64,000 nucleotides of DNA from positions 43,230,771 through 43,294,770 of the forward strand of contig CM042088.1 of NCBI GenBank assembly GCA_023512835.1, in the 5' to 3' direction. Source of the DNA: Taxillus chinensis (Eukaryota; Streptophyta; Magnoliopsida; Santalales; Loranthaceae). The notes beneath the pieces were generated by a model. It saw nothing but the letters and a program-made list of their open reading frames with translations. It ran no database searches and was not told the DNA's origin. A program made the position numbers and the translations under genes. Position 1 is the first letter of the stretch. Each line of letters opens with the position of its first letter. Shown here piece after piece: positions 36,027-46,418 of this stretch.

Positions 36027-36278
36027 CACTAATCAAAACGTGAATAGTATAATAACATTATTAATTAATCCCTCAAATAAATTTGAAATTTATAAATATA
36101 GGCCTATTGCACAAAATGGTTCTAATGGTTTATATTCATAAATAACGTAATGGACCCTTATTACATCTGATATAATATTATGTTTAGTCATCACTGTGTA
36201 TATATGGGTATGTAGTATTTGACTTTTCCTGAAAAAATATATAGTATAACCTACCATGTACCCATGATAAAGGAATTT
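36027..36278. repeat. Inverted repeat arm, left (about 250 bp)
   Basis: This segment reads as the reverse complement of 38261-38503, with stretches such as GGACCCTTATTACATCTG and AGTATAACCTACCATGTACC matched on the opposite strand. It is probably a dispersed element present twice in opposite orientation. Confidence 0.65.
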
Positions 36279-36596
36279 CGTCCAACACAAAAAATTATAT
36301 ATAAAAATTTTGTATAGAAAACATAGTCGGCTAACTGTAGAAACACGCAACCGGTCAATCAAATAATTCATGTGAACCATCACTGTTTTTACTTTAAAAG
36401 AAGGTGGCAACAAAATCTTTGAATCCCAAGGGAATGTTGTGTGAATGCATTACAAAGTTCCGCAAGCACATAAATCGGCAAAGAAAGTTCGAGTGCATAC
36501 CAAAAGCCACCGAAGCAGACCAAACGGTGTCGGCATGCAGCACAAATAACTGCTTTTCGAAAAATTTAAGGATCAAATAAACGACAGCCAACTGGT

Positions 36597-36760
36597 GCTT
36601 CTTCGCGCGAAGGGGACACGCCTAACCAGACACGTGGTAGGCTATCGGTCGTTTTCATAAACAGATAAAGTGGGACCCCCATGTTGCTGCATGCCGTATC
36701 ACCTGCGTCGGTCTGTGGTAAAGGGGCGGCGCCCAGGGGCGCGTGTCGTAACTGTAAGGG
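36597..36760. promoter_or_regulatory. GC-rich block upstream of copy B, paralogous to 30175-30420
   Basis: The block lies about 2.4 kb upstream of galactinol synthase B. It contains CACGTGG at 36631-36637 and GTCGGT (complement of a DRE core) at 36707-36712. Order and spelling of several words match the block upstream of copy A, so the tandem duplication that made the two genes probably reached this far. Confidence 0.5.
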
Positions 36761-36926
36761 CTCCGGTTTGGTCGGGATAAGGAGACTTTTTTCTAACTTA
36801 CGGTGTCGGGAGATTTTTGGACGGTTGGTCGACAATTCCTCAATTTGAGGGCGGTCAATTTCCCAGAATATTCCTCTAAGATTCGGGAATCTTTTCGAAC
36901 TATTACCGCGTGTCAAGTTGATTATT

Positions 36927-37682
36927 GAAAAGGGGTAGAAAAATTTTAGGTGGAAAAAAAATAAATGAAAAAAAAATATAGAAAATAGATGGAAATTGTT
37001 GTTGTTTGGTTGGTGTAAAAAAGAGGTGAAAAATTATTATTTTTATAATTTAAAAAATATAAAACAAAAAATAAGAAGAAATAAAATACCATAATTAACC
37101 CTTACCTCTATCCTCAAAAAACCCTATCTCACATTCACGCAACCCTCCTCCCATCTCTCAGCGTTGCAGCGCTGCCTCCCATTCCTTTGCAGCGACACCC
37201 TACCTCCAAGCCGCCTCCTGTCCCTCCGCCGCGCTGCCTCCCATCCATGCCAGTCCCGTCCCTCCGCCGCACTGCCTCCCATCCATGCCACCCCACCTAC
37301 GATGCACGCTCTGCCATGTCGCCATTGCCGCCGCCAATCCTCCGATCTGTTCCATACCACCCCCATTCGGCCGTCTGTTCCACACCACCCCGCAACGAAG
37401 ATCTTACCAGGCACGCTGACGGTAAGGAAGTGTAGGGACAAGCACACGGTAGATGTGAAGAAGGCTGAGGGTAATTTTGGTAAATATCGATTACTGTACA
37501 TTTTCCATGGAAAATTATAACGTTTTCATTGTCATAAAAAAGTAACCGTTAAGGTATTCATTTTCCATGGTTACTATTGGTTTCTCTAGCCTTTCCAAAC
37601 GCTGGAAAATTGAAATTCTATCCATTTTCTATACCCATTTAGTTTTCTATGGTTTTTCTATAGTAACCAAACAGAGGGTTAA
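36927..37682. mobile_element. MITE-like element 2, inverted relative to element 1
   Basis: The right end CTATAGTAACCAAACAGAGG followed by GTTAA is the reverse complement of the left end of element 1. The left part (GGTGGAAAA, AAAATAGATGGAAA words) is the reverse complement of the right half of element 1. The left terminus is eroded. A GC-rich insert at about 37150-37420 contains an imperfect tandem of CTGCCTCCCATCCATGCC, absent from element 1. Confidence 0.55.
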
Positions 37683-37908
37683 GGTGCAGGAAAAAAAATT
37701 GTGCGGGAGTCTCCGTCTCCGATATCTTTTATCACTAGCTTTGAGAGGAGCACCATCTAAACTTACTGATGTACAATTAAAAATATATATTATAAATATT
37801 GTATGTATTTATGTATAAGTATGTAATATAAGTATTTTGATAAAATGTGGACTTGAGATAAATTAGATATCAAATATGGATCATGAGATTTGAATTGTGT
37901 GGTGTAAA

Positions 37909-38245
37909 TCTGCATCACATGCATTAACCATGAAAAATTATGAAAAGTGAAAAGATATTAAATTTGAATTACAAAATTAATATCTTACCCTCGGATAGCC
38001 GAAAGATATTATTTTACCATAACTATTCAGATCTCAGGATAATAGGATATGATAAAATGATATCAAAATTAATATAACTATTTAGGATTATGATAATGTC
38101 TTGCGGCTATCAAATCTCAATTATAGTAAAATGATATCTTGCGCCTATCATATCTCAAGAGATGATAAGATATTAAGTTTGTAATTTAAATTTAATATTT
38201 TTTCACTTCTCGTAACTTTTCATAGCTAATGCACTAGTCACATAC
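37909..38245. mobile_element. Foldback MITE with arms of about 75 bp
   Basis: The left arm (ATGCATTAACCATGAAAAAT, then GAAAAGATATTAAATTTG) is the reverse complement of the right arm at about 38165-38245. The middle contains further inverted words (ATGATATC, TCTTGCG). No open frame is seen. A partial third copy of the arm plus inner part lies at 38515-38612. Confidence 0.65.
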
Positions 38246-38260
38246 TATATATATATATAA

Positions 38261-38503
38261 AATTCCTTCATTATGGGTACATGTAGGTTATACTATATAT
38301 TTTTATAGGAAAAGTTATATATACAGTGATGACTAACATAGTATTATTGGACCAGATGTAATAAGGGTCCATTACATTATTTATGAATATAAACCATTAA
38401 AAATATTTTGTACAATAGGCCTCTATGTATATTTATAATTTTCAAATTTATTTGATGGATAAATTAATAGTGATATTATACTATTCATCTTTTGATTAGC
38501 ACT
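38261..38503. repeat. Inverted repeat arm, right
   Basis: This is the partner of 36027-36278 in opposite orientation. It follows the foldback MITE almost directly. Confidence 0.65.
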
Positions 38504-38619
38504 AACTATAAAAAGACCTATGAAAAAAATATTAAATTTGAACTGCAAAATCAATATCTTACCGTTCTAATCTGATAGCTACAATACATCATTTTACCAT
38601 AACCAATAATATAATATAA

Positions 38620-39576
38620 TATATATGTCAAAAGTTTTTTCTTACATATAATAAATATAAATTGTTATAATATATATTAATTATTTAATGTATATTTAAT
38701 TTTATATATTTAAATATTATAACTTCATAATTTATTTTTTATATTTATATATTACATACTAAATATCATTTAATATTTAATATATATATATATATCAACA
38801 TATAATTAATATATACGTAGGCAGTTTGCTTTTACATAAGTGCACGCACACACACGTATTATTATATAGTAATACTATATATATTAATACTATATACGAT
38901 ACATATGTGTATGTGTATATATGTTAGTTGAAAAATAAGATAAATTAAAGTTTAAGTATTGTTGTTTCCTTTTATATCACAACGCATGAAAGTTAGAGAC
39001 GGAGAGTATAAAAGCATACAAATGTTAGGTACAAACTTTTGTGTTCTCATAGTAATGTGTCGCGTTGTGATTAGGAAACTACTGATGTGTTTTTTTTCTT
39101 ACAATTACAGTGCAATATGTCAATATAATAATACAAAGACTACACAACAACCGTACTATCATTAGATTACGTGTACTATATACACGTACATTATATAGAT
39201 AAATTATATAAGAATATTTTTATTATCATTAATATTAATTTTTTAAATATTCTTATACAAATTAATTACATAATCTACCTACCAATAATTTTTTTTAACC
39301 AATATTTAAAAAAAAAAGAGGCCTAGAGTATTCTACTAATTATTTTATTTCTTTACTTCCCGTGTTCTAAAAAAGCTCCTTTAATTTATTTATTTTTCCT
39401 CTGCCCTAATAATAGAACCATTTTGATGCATCCTCCGTGGAAAAGGAAAGTGAAATTCACAAGTAATTACGATGCATAAGGAACATGTAATTGTAACCAC
39501 AAAAAAATATTTTTCCAAGCCAAAAAACGCTAGAGAGAGAGACAGAGCATTCTAATAATTACTTAGCAGTTTGAAT
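38620..39576. other. AT-rich stretch, no gene seen
   Basis: This is the downstream flank of the CSP41b gene. It holds AT-rich sequence with TA runs near 38785-38800 and no coding signal. Confidence 0.6.
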
Positions 39577-42500
39577 CTAAGCTGCAACAAGAGTCTTGCC
39601 CAAAATTATGTCATCTGTTGAGAAATCCGCCTCTTTCCTGAATGTTCCTCGACCGAAATCAAGGTTGTAAGAGTCTGCAAGGCCATCTACCAGGCTGAAT
39701 TCTGGTTTCCACCCAAGCAACTTCTTTGCCTTATCAATCGAGGCAAAGAAATGCTGCATTCATTAACAATGAAGTGCAACTTCTCAGGTACATGAGAGAT
39801 CCATATATATATATATCTACAATCTTAAGTCTGGACTATTTCAAAGTTCCTACCATATAAAGTTCAAGTGTAGTCCAAGTACTTCCTTTTTATTGATGAA
39901 AGGTTTTTTTTTTTTTTTGGAAAAGAGTTATGAAAGAATATAACAGAAAGCAGAAGAGGGACACATGAACTATACAGCCCCAACCCCACAATGGCTACTT
40001 TACCTGGTCCCGGAATGGGAATGCTTTCTTTTTACCGAAATCATATGCCTTGGGGTTGAAATGGATAATCTCAGGCTCGGGAAACCCTGCAGCCTGTGGG
40101 TGAGTAACAATGATACTAATAAGCAACTATGTAATGATGATATATCCCTCAATATTAATGTTTCTTTCTGCTGAAAAAGCATGATATTAATTGCCAGAGT
40201 TACCTCTGCACATGCCCTTGCTAATCCATCAAATGTGACATATTTTTCTCCAGAGATGTTGAAGACTTGTTTGCTGGCTTTTTCATTCCCAAGCACCTGA
40301 ATGAAAGCCCTAGCTAGATCCTGGTCACTTCAAGCGAGCAACGTCAGTATTTCATTTTTATACCATCAATATTGAATCACAATTCACCACAACCATTACA
40401 CGTAAAAGTTGCTTCTGCAAATTAAGCTAATAAATAATAACAATGCAAGGCCACTAACCTTAACATGACCGACTTGGGTAATTTGCAATCCGGAGTTGGG
40501 AATTGGAATTGGTCGACCAGCTTTCAGTCGGTGGAAAAACCATTCCTCAACGGGATTGTAGTTCAAGGGACCATAGATGTAGACTGGTCTTATGGAAGTC
40601 CAATTAACACCTTTTGATTGAAGCAAAGACTCAGTTTCAAGCTTACCCTTGTGCCTGCTCTTTGGATCAACAGCGTCGGTCTTTTGTGCAGCATTCAACA
40701 AGTATAAAGCAATCAGGAAGGGATATTATATTTTAAAAAAAGCCTATTTTCAGAACATAATACATGACAGAAAAATGTGAACAAAAGTGTAATAGCCTAT
40801 ATCTGATGCCTCCTTGGAGTTATACAACGTGCACCAGAGGTGGGCACTGTCAATAAAACTGGACTAAGAAGGTTGGCCATTTAAAAGCTAGTTTCAAAAT
40901 CTAAAACCACACTCTTGGAGTCTTGGTCATGGCTAAGCTTGGCTGAACACTTAGTTACAGGTCAATATAGGGTTTCAAATCACTATAACCAATAAGATTG
41001 CAGTTGCAGATTGGTCTTGTTATATAAATACTTTCGAAATAAATGGTCCTGTAGTATCGTTCTAAAAGGATCCTGAAGCAAATGTATTTTAGCAATAACG
41101 ATATGTGAAGCAATAAAAAAACCGACCTCAATGTGAGGCAAGAGATCAGATTTGAGATAAACACCGGCTGAGGAGCAATATATGTACCTGAGATGTAGCA
41201 AACTCTACATTATCACAATAAATAAATAAAACCAATGCATGAAATCTCCCTTCCAAAATCACCAATTTTCACAAGCTTTCGACTAACAAATAAAAAATAA
41301 ATTGTGCATTGCTTCTAACACCTGGTGTTGGATTTACTTTTACAACACCAATCTAGGCTGATATGCATTTTCATGGTCTGAATCAAGATCAACAAGCCGA
41401 TAAATTATTTCTATCCTGGCACTAACATTAGCATCCTTTTTACATCCTCAAGTCTCCTGAACGTCCATATGGGACCCCCACTGAATTATTTCTTTTAACT
41501 TTAAACATATATTTGAATACAGGTATCCATATTTAAGCGAAACACAGTAAAGTGCAAAAAGTCCCTTGGTCTTTCGTTTTTTCTTTTTCTTTTTGTTCCA
41601 ATCACACTGTTTCATGCCACTACCAGATGACAAGTGAATCTTAGGTCTACTAATGAGATTAAAGAGACACATTATCACTTTCATATAACATTTACAACAT
41701 GTACAGGAGTACATATTCATGTCCAAAAATTAAGGACAGGAATCGGAAGCAAAACCCCAGCAGAACAAGGCACTTGGCTATTCTCTAAAGAATTGCAAGC
41801 ATCAAGATTAAATGACGTGACAGCTGGTAGATTTAGTCATCAGAAAGAGGTTGTACTGAGCTTACTGTTCTAGATTTGGTAATGCATCCAATATGGGAGC
41901 TACTTCATCAGCCTCGCGACCTGAAAAGTAGGCAATAAAAGTAATGGCAAAAATTGGATTTCACACTTTGTTTAAGTTGGCGTTGAATGGAGAGGAAGGG
42001 AAAGGTACGGGTTGTCCTCTATGATCTTCATTACAACCAACATGCTCTTGTTTTCTCTCCCTTTCTCTCCAATCCAAGCTAGTCCTTAGTGGAAGGCCGT
42101 AATTCAATCACCGAATGTATTACAGGAGCACAGGGTCATCATCACACACCATTTATATCATAAACAACATCAAAGCCTTCATTTGAAAGGCTACTTTTCA
42201 CGAATTCGAAGTCCTTCCTGTCTCCTTTCAAGTGCAAAATCTAGCATATTGTGGTGAGCAAATACAAATTTAGTATCCTTTGCAGTTGCACAAATTAAAT
42301 TATTCAAGGATAATAAATGAAAACATGATTTTAAGGCTCACTCTCATCACATTTCATTGATTTTTAGAGATTTCGTGAGGAGAAAAGCCACAATCTCTCC
42401 TCTTCTTTTTTGCTTTTTCTAATTAAAATTAGAAATGGGACTCATCCAATGTAGTGGGAAAGGAAATAATATATATAACAGAAGCAAATTTTCTAACAAT

Positions 42501-43574
42501 TCACTTTGAATTTTATTCTGTTTAATCATTTGAACAACAAAAGAATCAAGTGAATTTATATAATTCCCCTCATACTTTCAAGTCCAAATGGAGCCTTAGA
42601 ATACCTTAGAAGAAAATTCATTGTAATCGCTTTGTGACTCGCCGGGCAGTTGCTGGGTGATGGGGGATTTACCTCTGGTAAATAGAGTCACCTGCCATTA
42701 CAAATATCCCATCAGTATTTTAGTTAGGTAGCCGATGTTTTCTTGAAGGGTAGGCCCCCCAAATGATCAAATGTTTATAAATCAACTCATATTTCACGGG
42801 AAAAAGTTATTGAAGAAATGATAAAAGAAAGAGTGTAAAGAGGTAATGTGAGGCAAAGATGTGACCTGATGCCCTCCTTTAATGAGGAGTCTTGACAAGA
42901 AAACGCCAATGAATCGGGTGCCTCCCATAATAAGGATTTTCTTGGCACTTGATGCTGTAACACTCAAGGCTCCTTTTGGGCGCCATGCCTTCCTCTTATA
43001 TAACGCCAAAACAATAATGTTACAACGTCAATATTCACTTCCCATCAGGTCAATGTATTGAGGCAAAATCACAGGGAGAAAATATTATAAAACCGGTTCA
43101 CATTTCTCGGAAAACTCATTTAGAGCTGTCTTTATTGAGTTCATGTAAAACCACAAGGCACAAACATGATATGATCCAAAAAGGGTAAATCATCTTATTT
43201 TGGAGATTCTTCATAATGCTCATCCTCAAACTGCATAATTACTATTCCCTTTTCATTGGAAACCATGAACTAAATCTAACTAACTTTGATTCAGGGAGGG
43301 AAGAAGGTGATTTTTTTTACCAGTTCATGTCATGTTTAGCACTGAGGCCATGAATAAAAATCAAGGATCAAGCTCATCCTAATGGGTTTTTTTTTTTAAT
43401 AAGCTTCCATGGGGAGCTTTATATGTATCCAATCCAGATAGAGAGAGAGAGAGAGAGAGAGACCTGTTGTATGTGGGTGTCAGTGTGAAGTCTAACACCA
43501 CCGAACTCAGAGAGAGAAGAAGGGAGGAGAGAGAAAGAAGGGTTATTTGCTTGCGCTACCGTCAGCCTTGCCAT
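39577..43574 (-). CDS. CSP41B: Chloroplast stem-loop binding protein CSP41b
   Basis: Ten minus-strand exons: 43574-43464, 42994-42866, 42691-42605, 42240-42150, 41920-41866, 41187-41127, 40680-40459, 40320-40204, 40093-40004 and 39753-39577; 1140 nt, 379 residues, all phases consistent. The product is a plastid RNA-binding protein that, with CSP41a, protects chloroplast transcripts and has endonuclease activity on stem-loops. It has an atypical short-chain dehydrogenase fold: nucleotide-loop ILIMGGTRFIG at about 57-67, YIYCSSAGVY at about 159-168 without the usual catalytic Lys spacing, then RPVYIYGPLNYNPVEEWFFH, FNISGEKYVTFDGLA and the C-terminal LDFGRGTFRKEADFSTDD. Residues 1-50 are Ser/Arg-rich and serve as transit peptide. 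The exon 2 start (TATATAAG acceptor) is the least certain border. Confidence 0.93.
43441..43462. repeat. (GA)11 microsatellite touching the CSP41b intron 1 donor
   Basis: Eleven GA units end at 43462, whose A is the T of the intron 1 donor GT on the minus strand. The intron therefore starts GT followed by a CT run. Confidence 0.9.
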
Positions 43575-43841
43575 GCTACACCCTCTAATTCTAACACTTC
43601 CACTGGTTTAGTTTTTTCTTCTTTGCAACTTTAATGGGGGTAATGGGTTGGAGTGACTTGGGGTATTAGGATATCTGGGGCTGAGATTTGTGGGGCTCTG
43701 TTTTGGCCATCTCTTCACCTTTGGCTCTGCTCCTTCAATCGGTTTTGAGATAAGACCGTGAGACAATGGCTACCCATTTCTCTTTTACGCGCGACGGGTT
43801 TAATGGATGGATCGGGTGGTTTTCCTCGTAGGCTCGTACAC

Positions 43842-43842
43842 C

Positions 43843-43876
<34 letters not shown>
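43842..43876. repeat. (AT)n microsatellite
   Basis: An alternating AT run of about 35 bases lies upstream of CSP41b. Confidence 0.9.
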
Positions 43877-43881
<5 letters not shown>

Positions 43882-43899
43882 ATTATATAGTTATATCAT

Positions 43900-45460
43900 T
43901 ATTAGGTGATAAAGACAAGTTCGGTGCGGGCGTTTCTCCATTGACTTTACTGCTTGACTTTGACTACATTTAGGCCAAGTAATATAACAATTCTAAAATT
44001 AAAATATGTTAGAGGATATCTAAGACTTTTATTTTATTTTATTTTTGTATGTGTGAATAAATTTTTACATGTGAAAATTCATTTTCTAACTTTAACTCCA
44101 ATACTCTCTTTTATTTTATATATATTTTTATTAAAATAATAATTTTTTCTCAAAAATCTAACTTTTCTCAACTCACGCCCACACCTTCCATTCTCGACCG
44201 CTGCACCTTCCCATGCCCTCCATCCCTGTAGCTTCTCTGACATAGTATGTGAAATTCGAATCACCGATCAGTGCCCCTACTATGGGAGGTTCTTGTCATC
44301 GTTGCTGCTCCTTTGATTCGTGCCACCAATTGGTGCCCCCACCCCCGATTAGTTCCCCTGTCGCTCCCCGATCGGTGTCCTTGTCGCCCCCGATCAATGC
44401 CCTTGCTGCGTGAGGTCCTCACCATCACTATCGTCCCAAAATTTTGACAGCGATAGCGGCCGATTTCTTTGGTGATAGAGGCGGCGATGCTCAGTTTGGA
44501 GGCAGCAACGATAGAGCCGACGGAGAGAAGAGAGATAAGAGATGGGAAAGAGGGTGGAGAGAGAATTTTTTTAATAGAATAATATGTAAATAATAAATAA
44601 TAACTATTCAAATGAAAATAATTATTTTAAATGTAAAAAGTCTATTGAAATATAATTTTAAAGTTTTGTTTTTTATATGTAAATAATAAAGAGCTTGTTG
44701 AAGTTGCTCGTAGAAAATAAGAGCGTTTCGGTACACATAAAATCATTTGTATGAATTTATTCTAATTTAATAATCATATATATTTAAAAATAATTTTAAA
44801 ATTTAATGAATTTCATAATTATTTTAAAAAAAATATTTATAACTATTTTTCATTTTTCAATTTAAACTCAATTCCTTTGAAGATCTAAATAAATTTTTTA
44901 TTTTTAAACTTTTACTTTTCATCTATTTTATTACTTATGTTGATCAATTTTTTTTAAAAAATGACTCAATTTTAAAAAATAAATACTTCTTTTAAAACAT
45001 ATTCTTTTTCTTATTAAATAACATTTATTTTAAAATTATAATTTAACATGAACTTCAATAAAATGCAAAAATAGAATACAAAATAAGTTCTAAGGTTCAC
45101 TCTCTTAATAAAATAATTAATATATATAATTACCACAAAAATTACAGAAAAATTAAAATAATGGCCTTGTGCTCGAGTATTACAGTATTATTTGCTTTTG
45201 ACTTGTCACATCGATCTACACGAGTTTAAAACATATTATAACTTTTTGAGCTTATTACTCCTTATAAATGGCTTTTAGCTTCTTTTCATTTAGAGAAGTG
45301 ATACAATATCATTTTAACAATTTTCTCATTTATCACACAACTATGGAACTAAGCTTACTACCCCCCTTAATTAACTAAGCTTGCAAGTTTGATCTCATGG
45401 TAACATCATTTGTTCCATTGTTGCACCAAAACAAAATACCTCACTGGACTGTCATGCTTT
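43900..45460. other. Intergenic stretch upstream of CSP41b
   Basis: AT-rich sequence surrounds a GC-rich patch at 44165-44530. In this patch words such as CCCCGATCAGTGCCC/CCCGATTAGTTCCCC recur in imperfect form, as in the interior of non-autonomous DNA elements. I could not define ends. No gene is seen. Confidence 0.45.
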
Positions 45461-45468
45461 GATACTAT

Positions 45469-45806
45469 TGTTGGTCATTGTCAAAGTTAGGCTCACTCAT
45501 GCATGCTGAGTATTATGATTTTATTAAACAAAAGCTATGGCTAATAAATAGCCGTACATAAGAATGAAAATAAGGTGTTCCTTAAAGATATGGAGAATTA
45601 TTCAATATTACTAAAAGTGATCATGAAAACAAAAAAACACTAACCTAACAATTAAGAAACCTGTAACATCATTTCCTCCCTTAAACTGACAACTATCAAC
45701 ATTTAGTTTATGCCTGGATTTTCATACACCCTTATCAAGTTTTGCGTTTTCAAGTAAACTTTGAAGCTTTAATGATTTTGTAAGAACATTTGCAACTTGA
45801 TCTTGT
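45469..45806 (-). mobile_element. Ty1/copia remnant: end of pol, polypurine tract and one LTR
   Basis: On the minus strand, 45805 downward reads QDQVANVLTKSLKLQSLLEN, the C-terminal end of a copia RNase H. One in-frame stop follows, then KSRHKLNVDSCQFKG. A polypurine run GGGAGGAAA at about 45672-45682 precedes a 203-bp LTR-like segment 45671-45469, which begins TGATGTT and ends CCAACA. Next to the LTR, TAGTATCAAAGC resembles a decayed initiator tRNA-Met primer site. The rest of the element is missing. Confidence 0.6.
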
Positions 45807-46418
45807 ATAAAACATTAAATGAGATATATGTAACATATTTAGAACCTATTCATCAATATATATATAACTAGAACACTCAAAATTATACATCAGGTTATTA
45901 TACTATTAATATTTTAGTTATATCACCAACATGTAATAAAGTTAACTTTAAAAATTATTATTGGAGTTAGGCTTAGTCAAGTTCACAAGTTGCTAGTATA
46001 ATTTAAAAATATAATCTTTACTGTAATTTTAATAAATTTAAATTAATTATAAAATAAAAAATAATTTATATTATTTACATATTAAATTTATAAGTTATAA
46101 ATTATAATTATTAATATATCATTAAAAGATAAAAAACATATATATACTCATAAACATATTTACATTACAACAATATACAATATATATTCTTATAAAAAAC
46201 AATATACAATATATTGTAATAATTTATAATGACTTTACATATAATATTATTATCACGTGGGCCGTGTACAGACCTTGGCCTGCTGGCTCCAATTCTTACC
46301 GACGAAGCGAAGATCAGGAAAGAGCAAGACACCCAGGTTTGTGGATCTTGAAATTGAAGGTCAAGAAGAGTAGAGAGGACCATTTGTGGATCTGCTGAAG
46401 TCCTTTTCATCTCCTGCA

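Larger units (their letters stand above)
34450..36590. other. Upstream region of galactinol synthase B, AT-rich
   Basis: There is no protein gene. A short TTTGGGCGGTG segment near 34617 also occurs upstream of copy A near 28653, as remnant promoter similarity. MITE-like elements start at 35171 and are listed separately. Confidence 0.5.

Noticed and set aside
35171..37682. piggyBac-type elements because of TTAA at the borders
   Set aside because: The TTAA fits, but the CTGTTTGGTTRC-like terminus and plant host fit Tourist/PIF-Harbinger better, with TAA as the target duplication.
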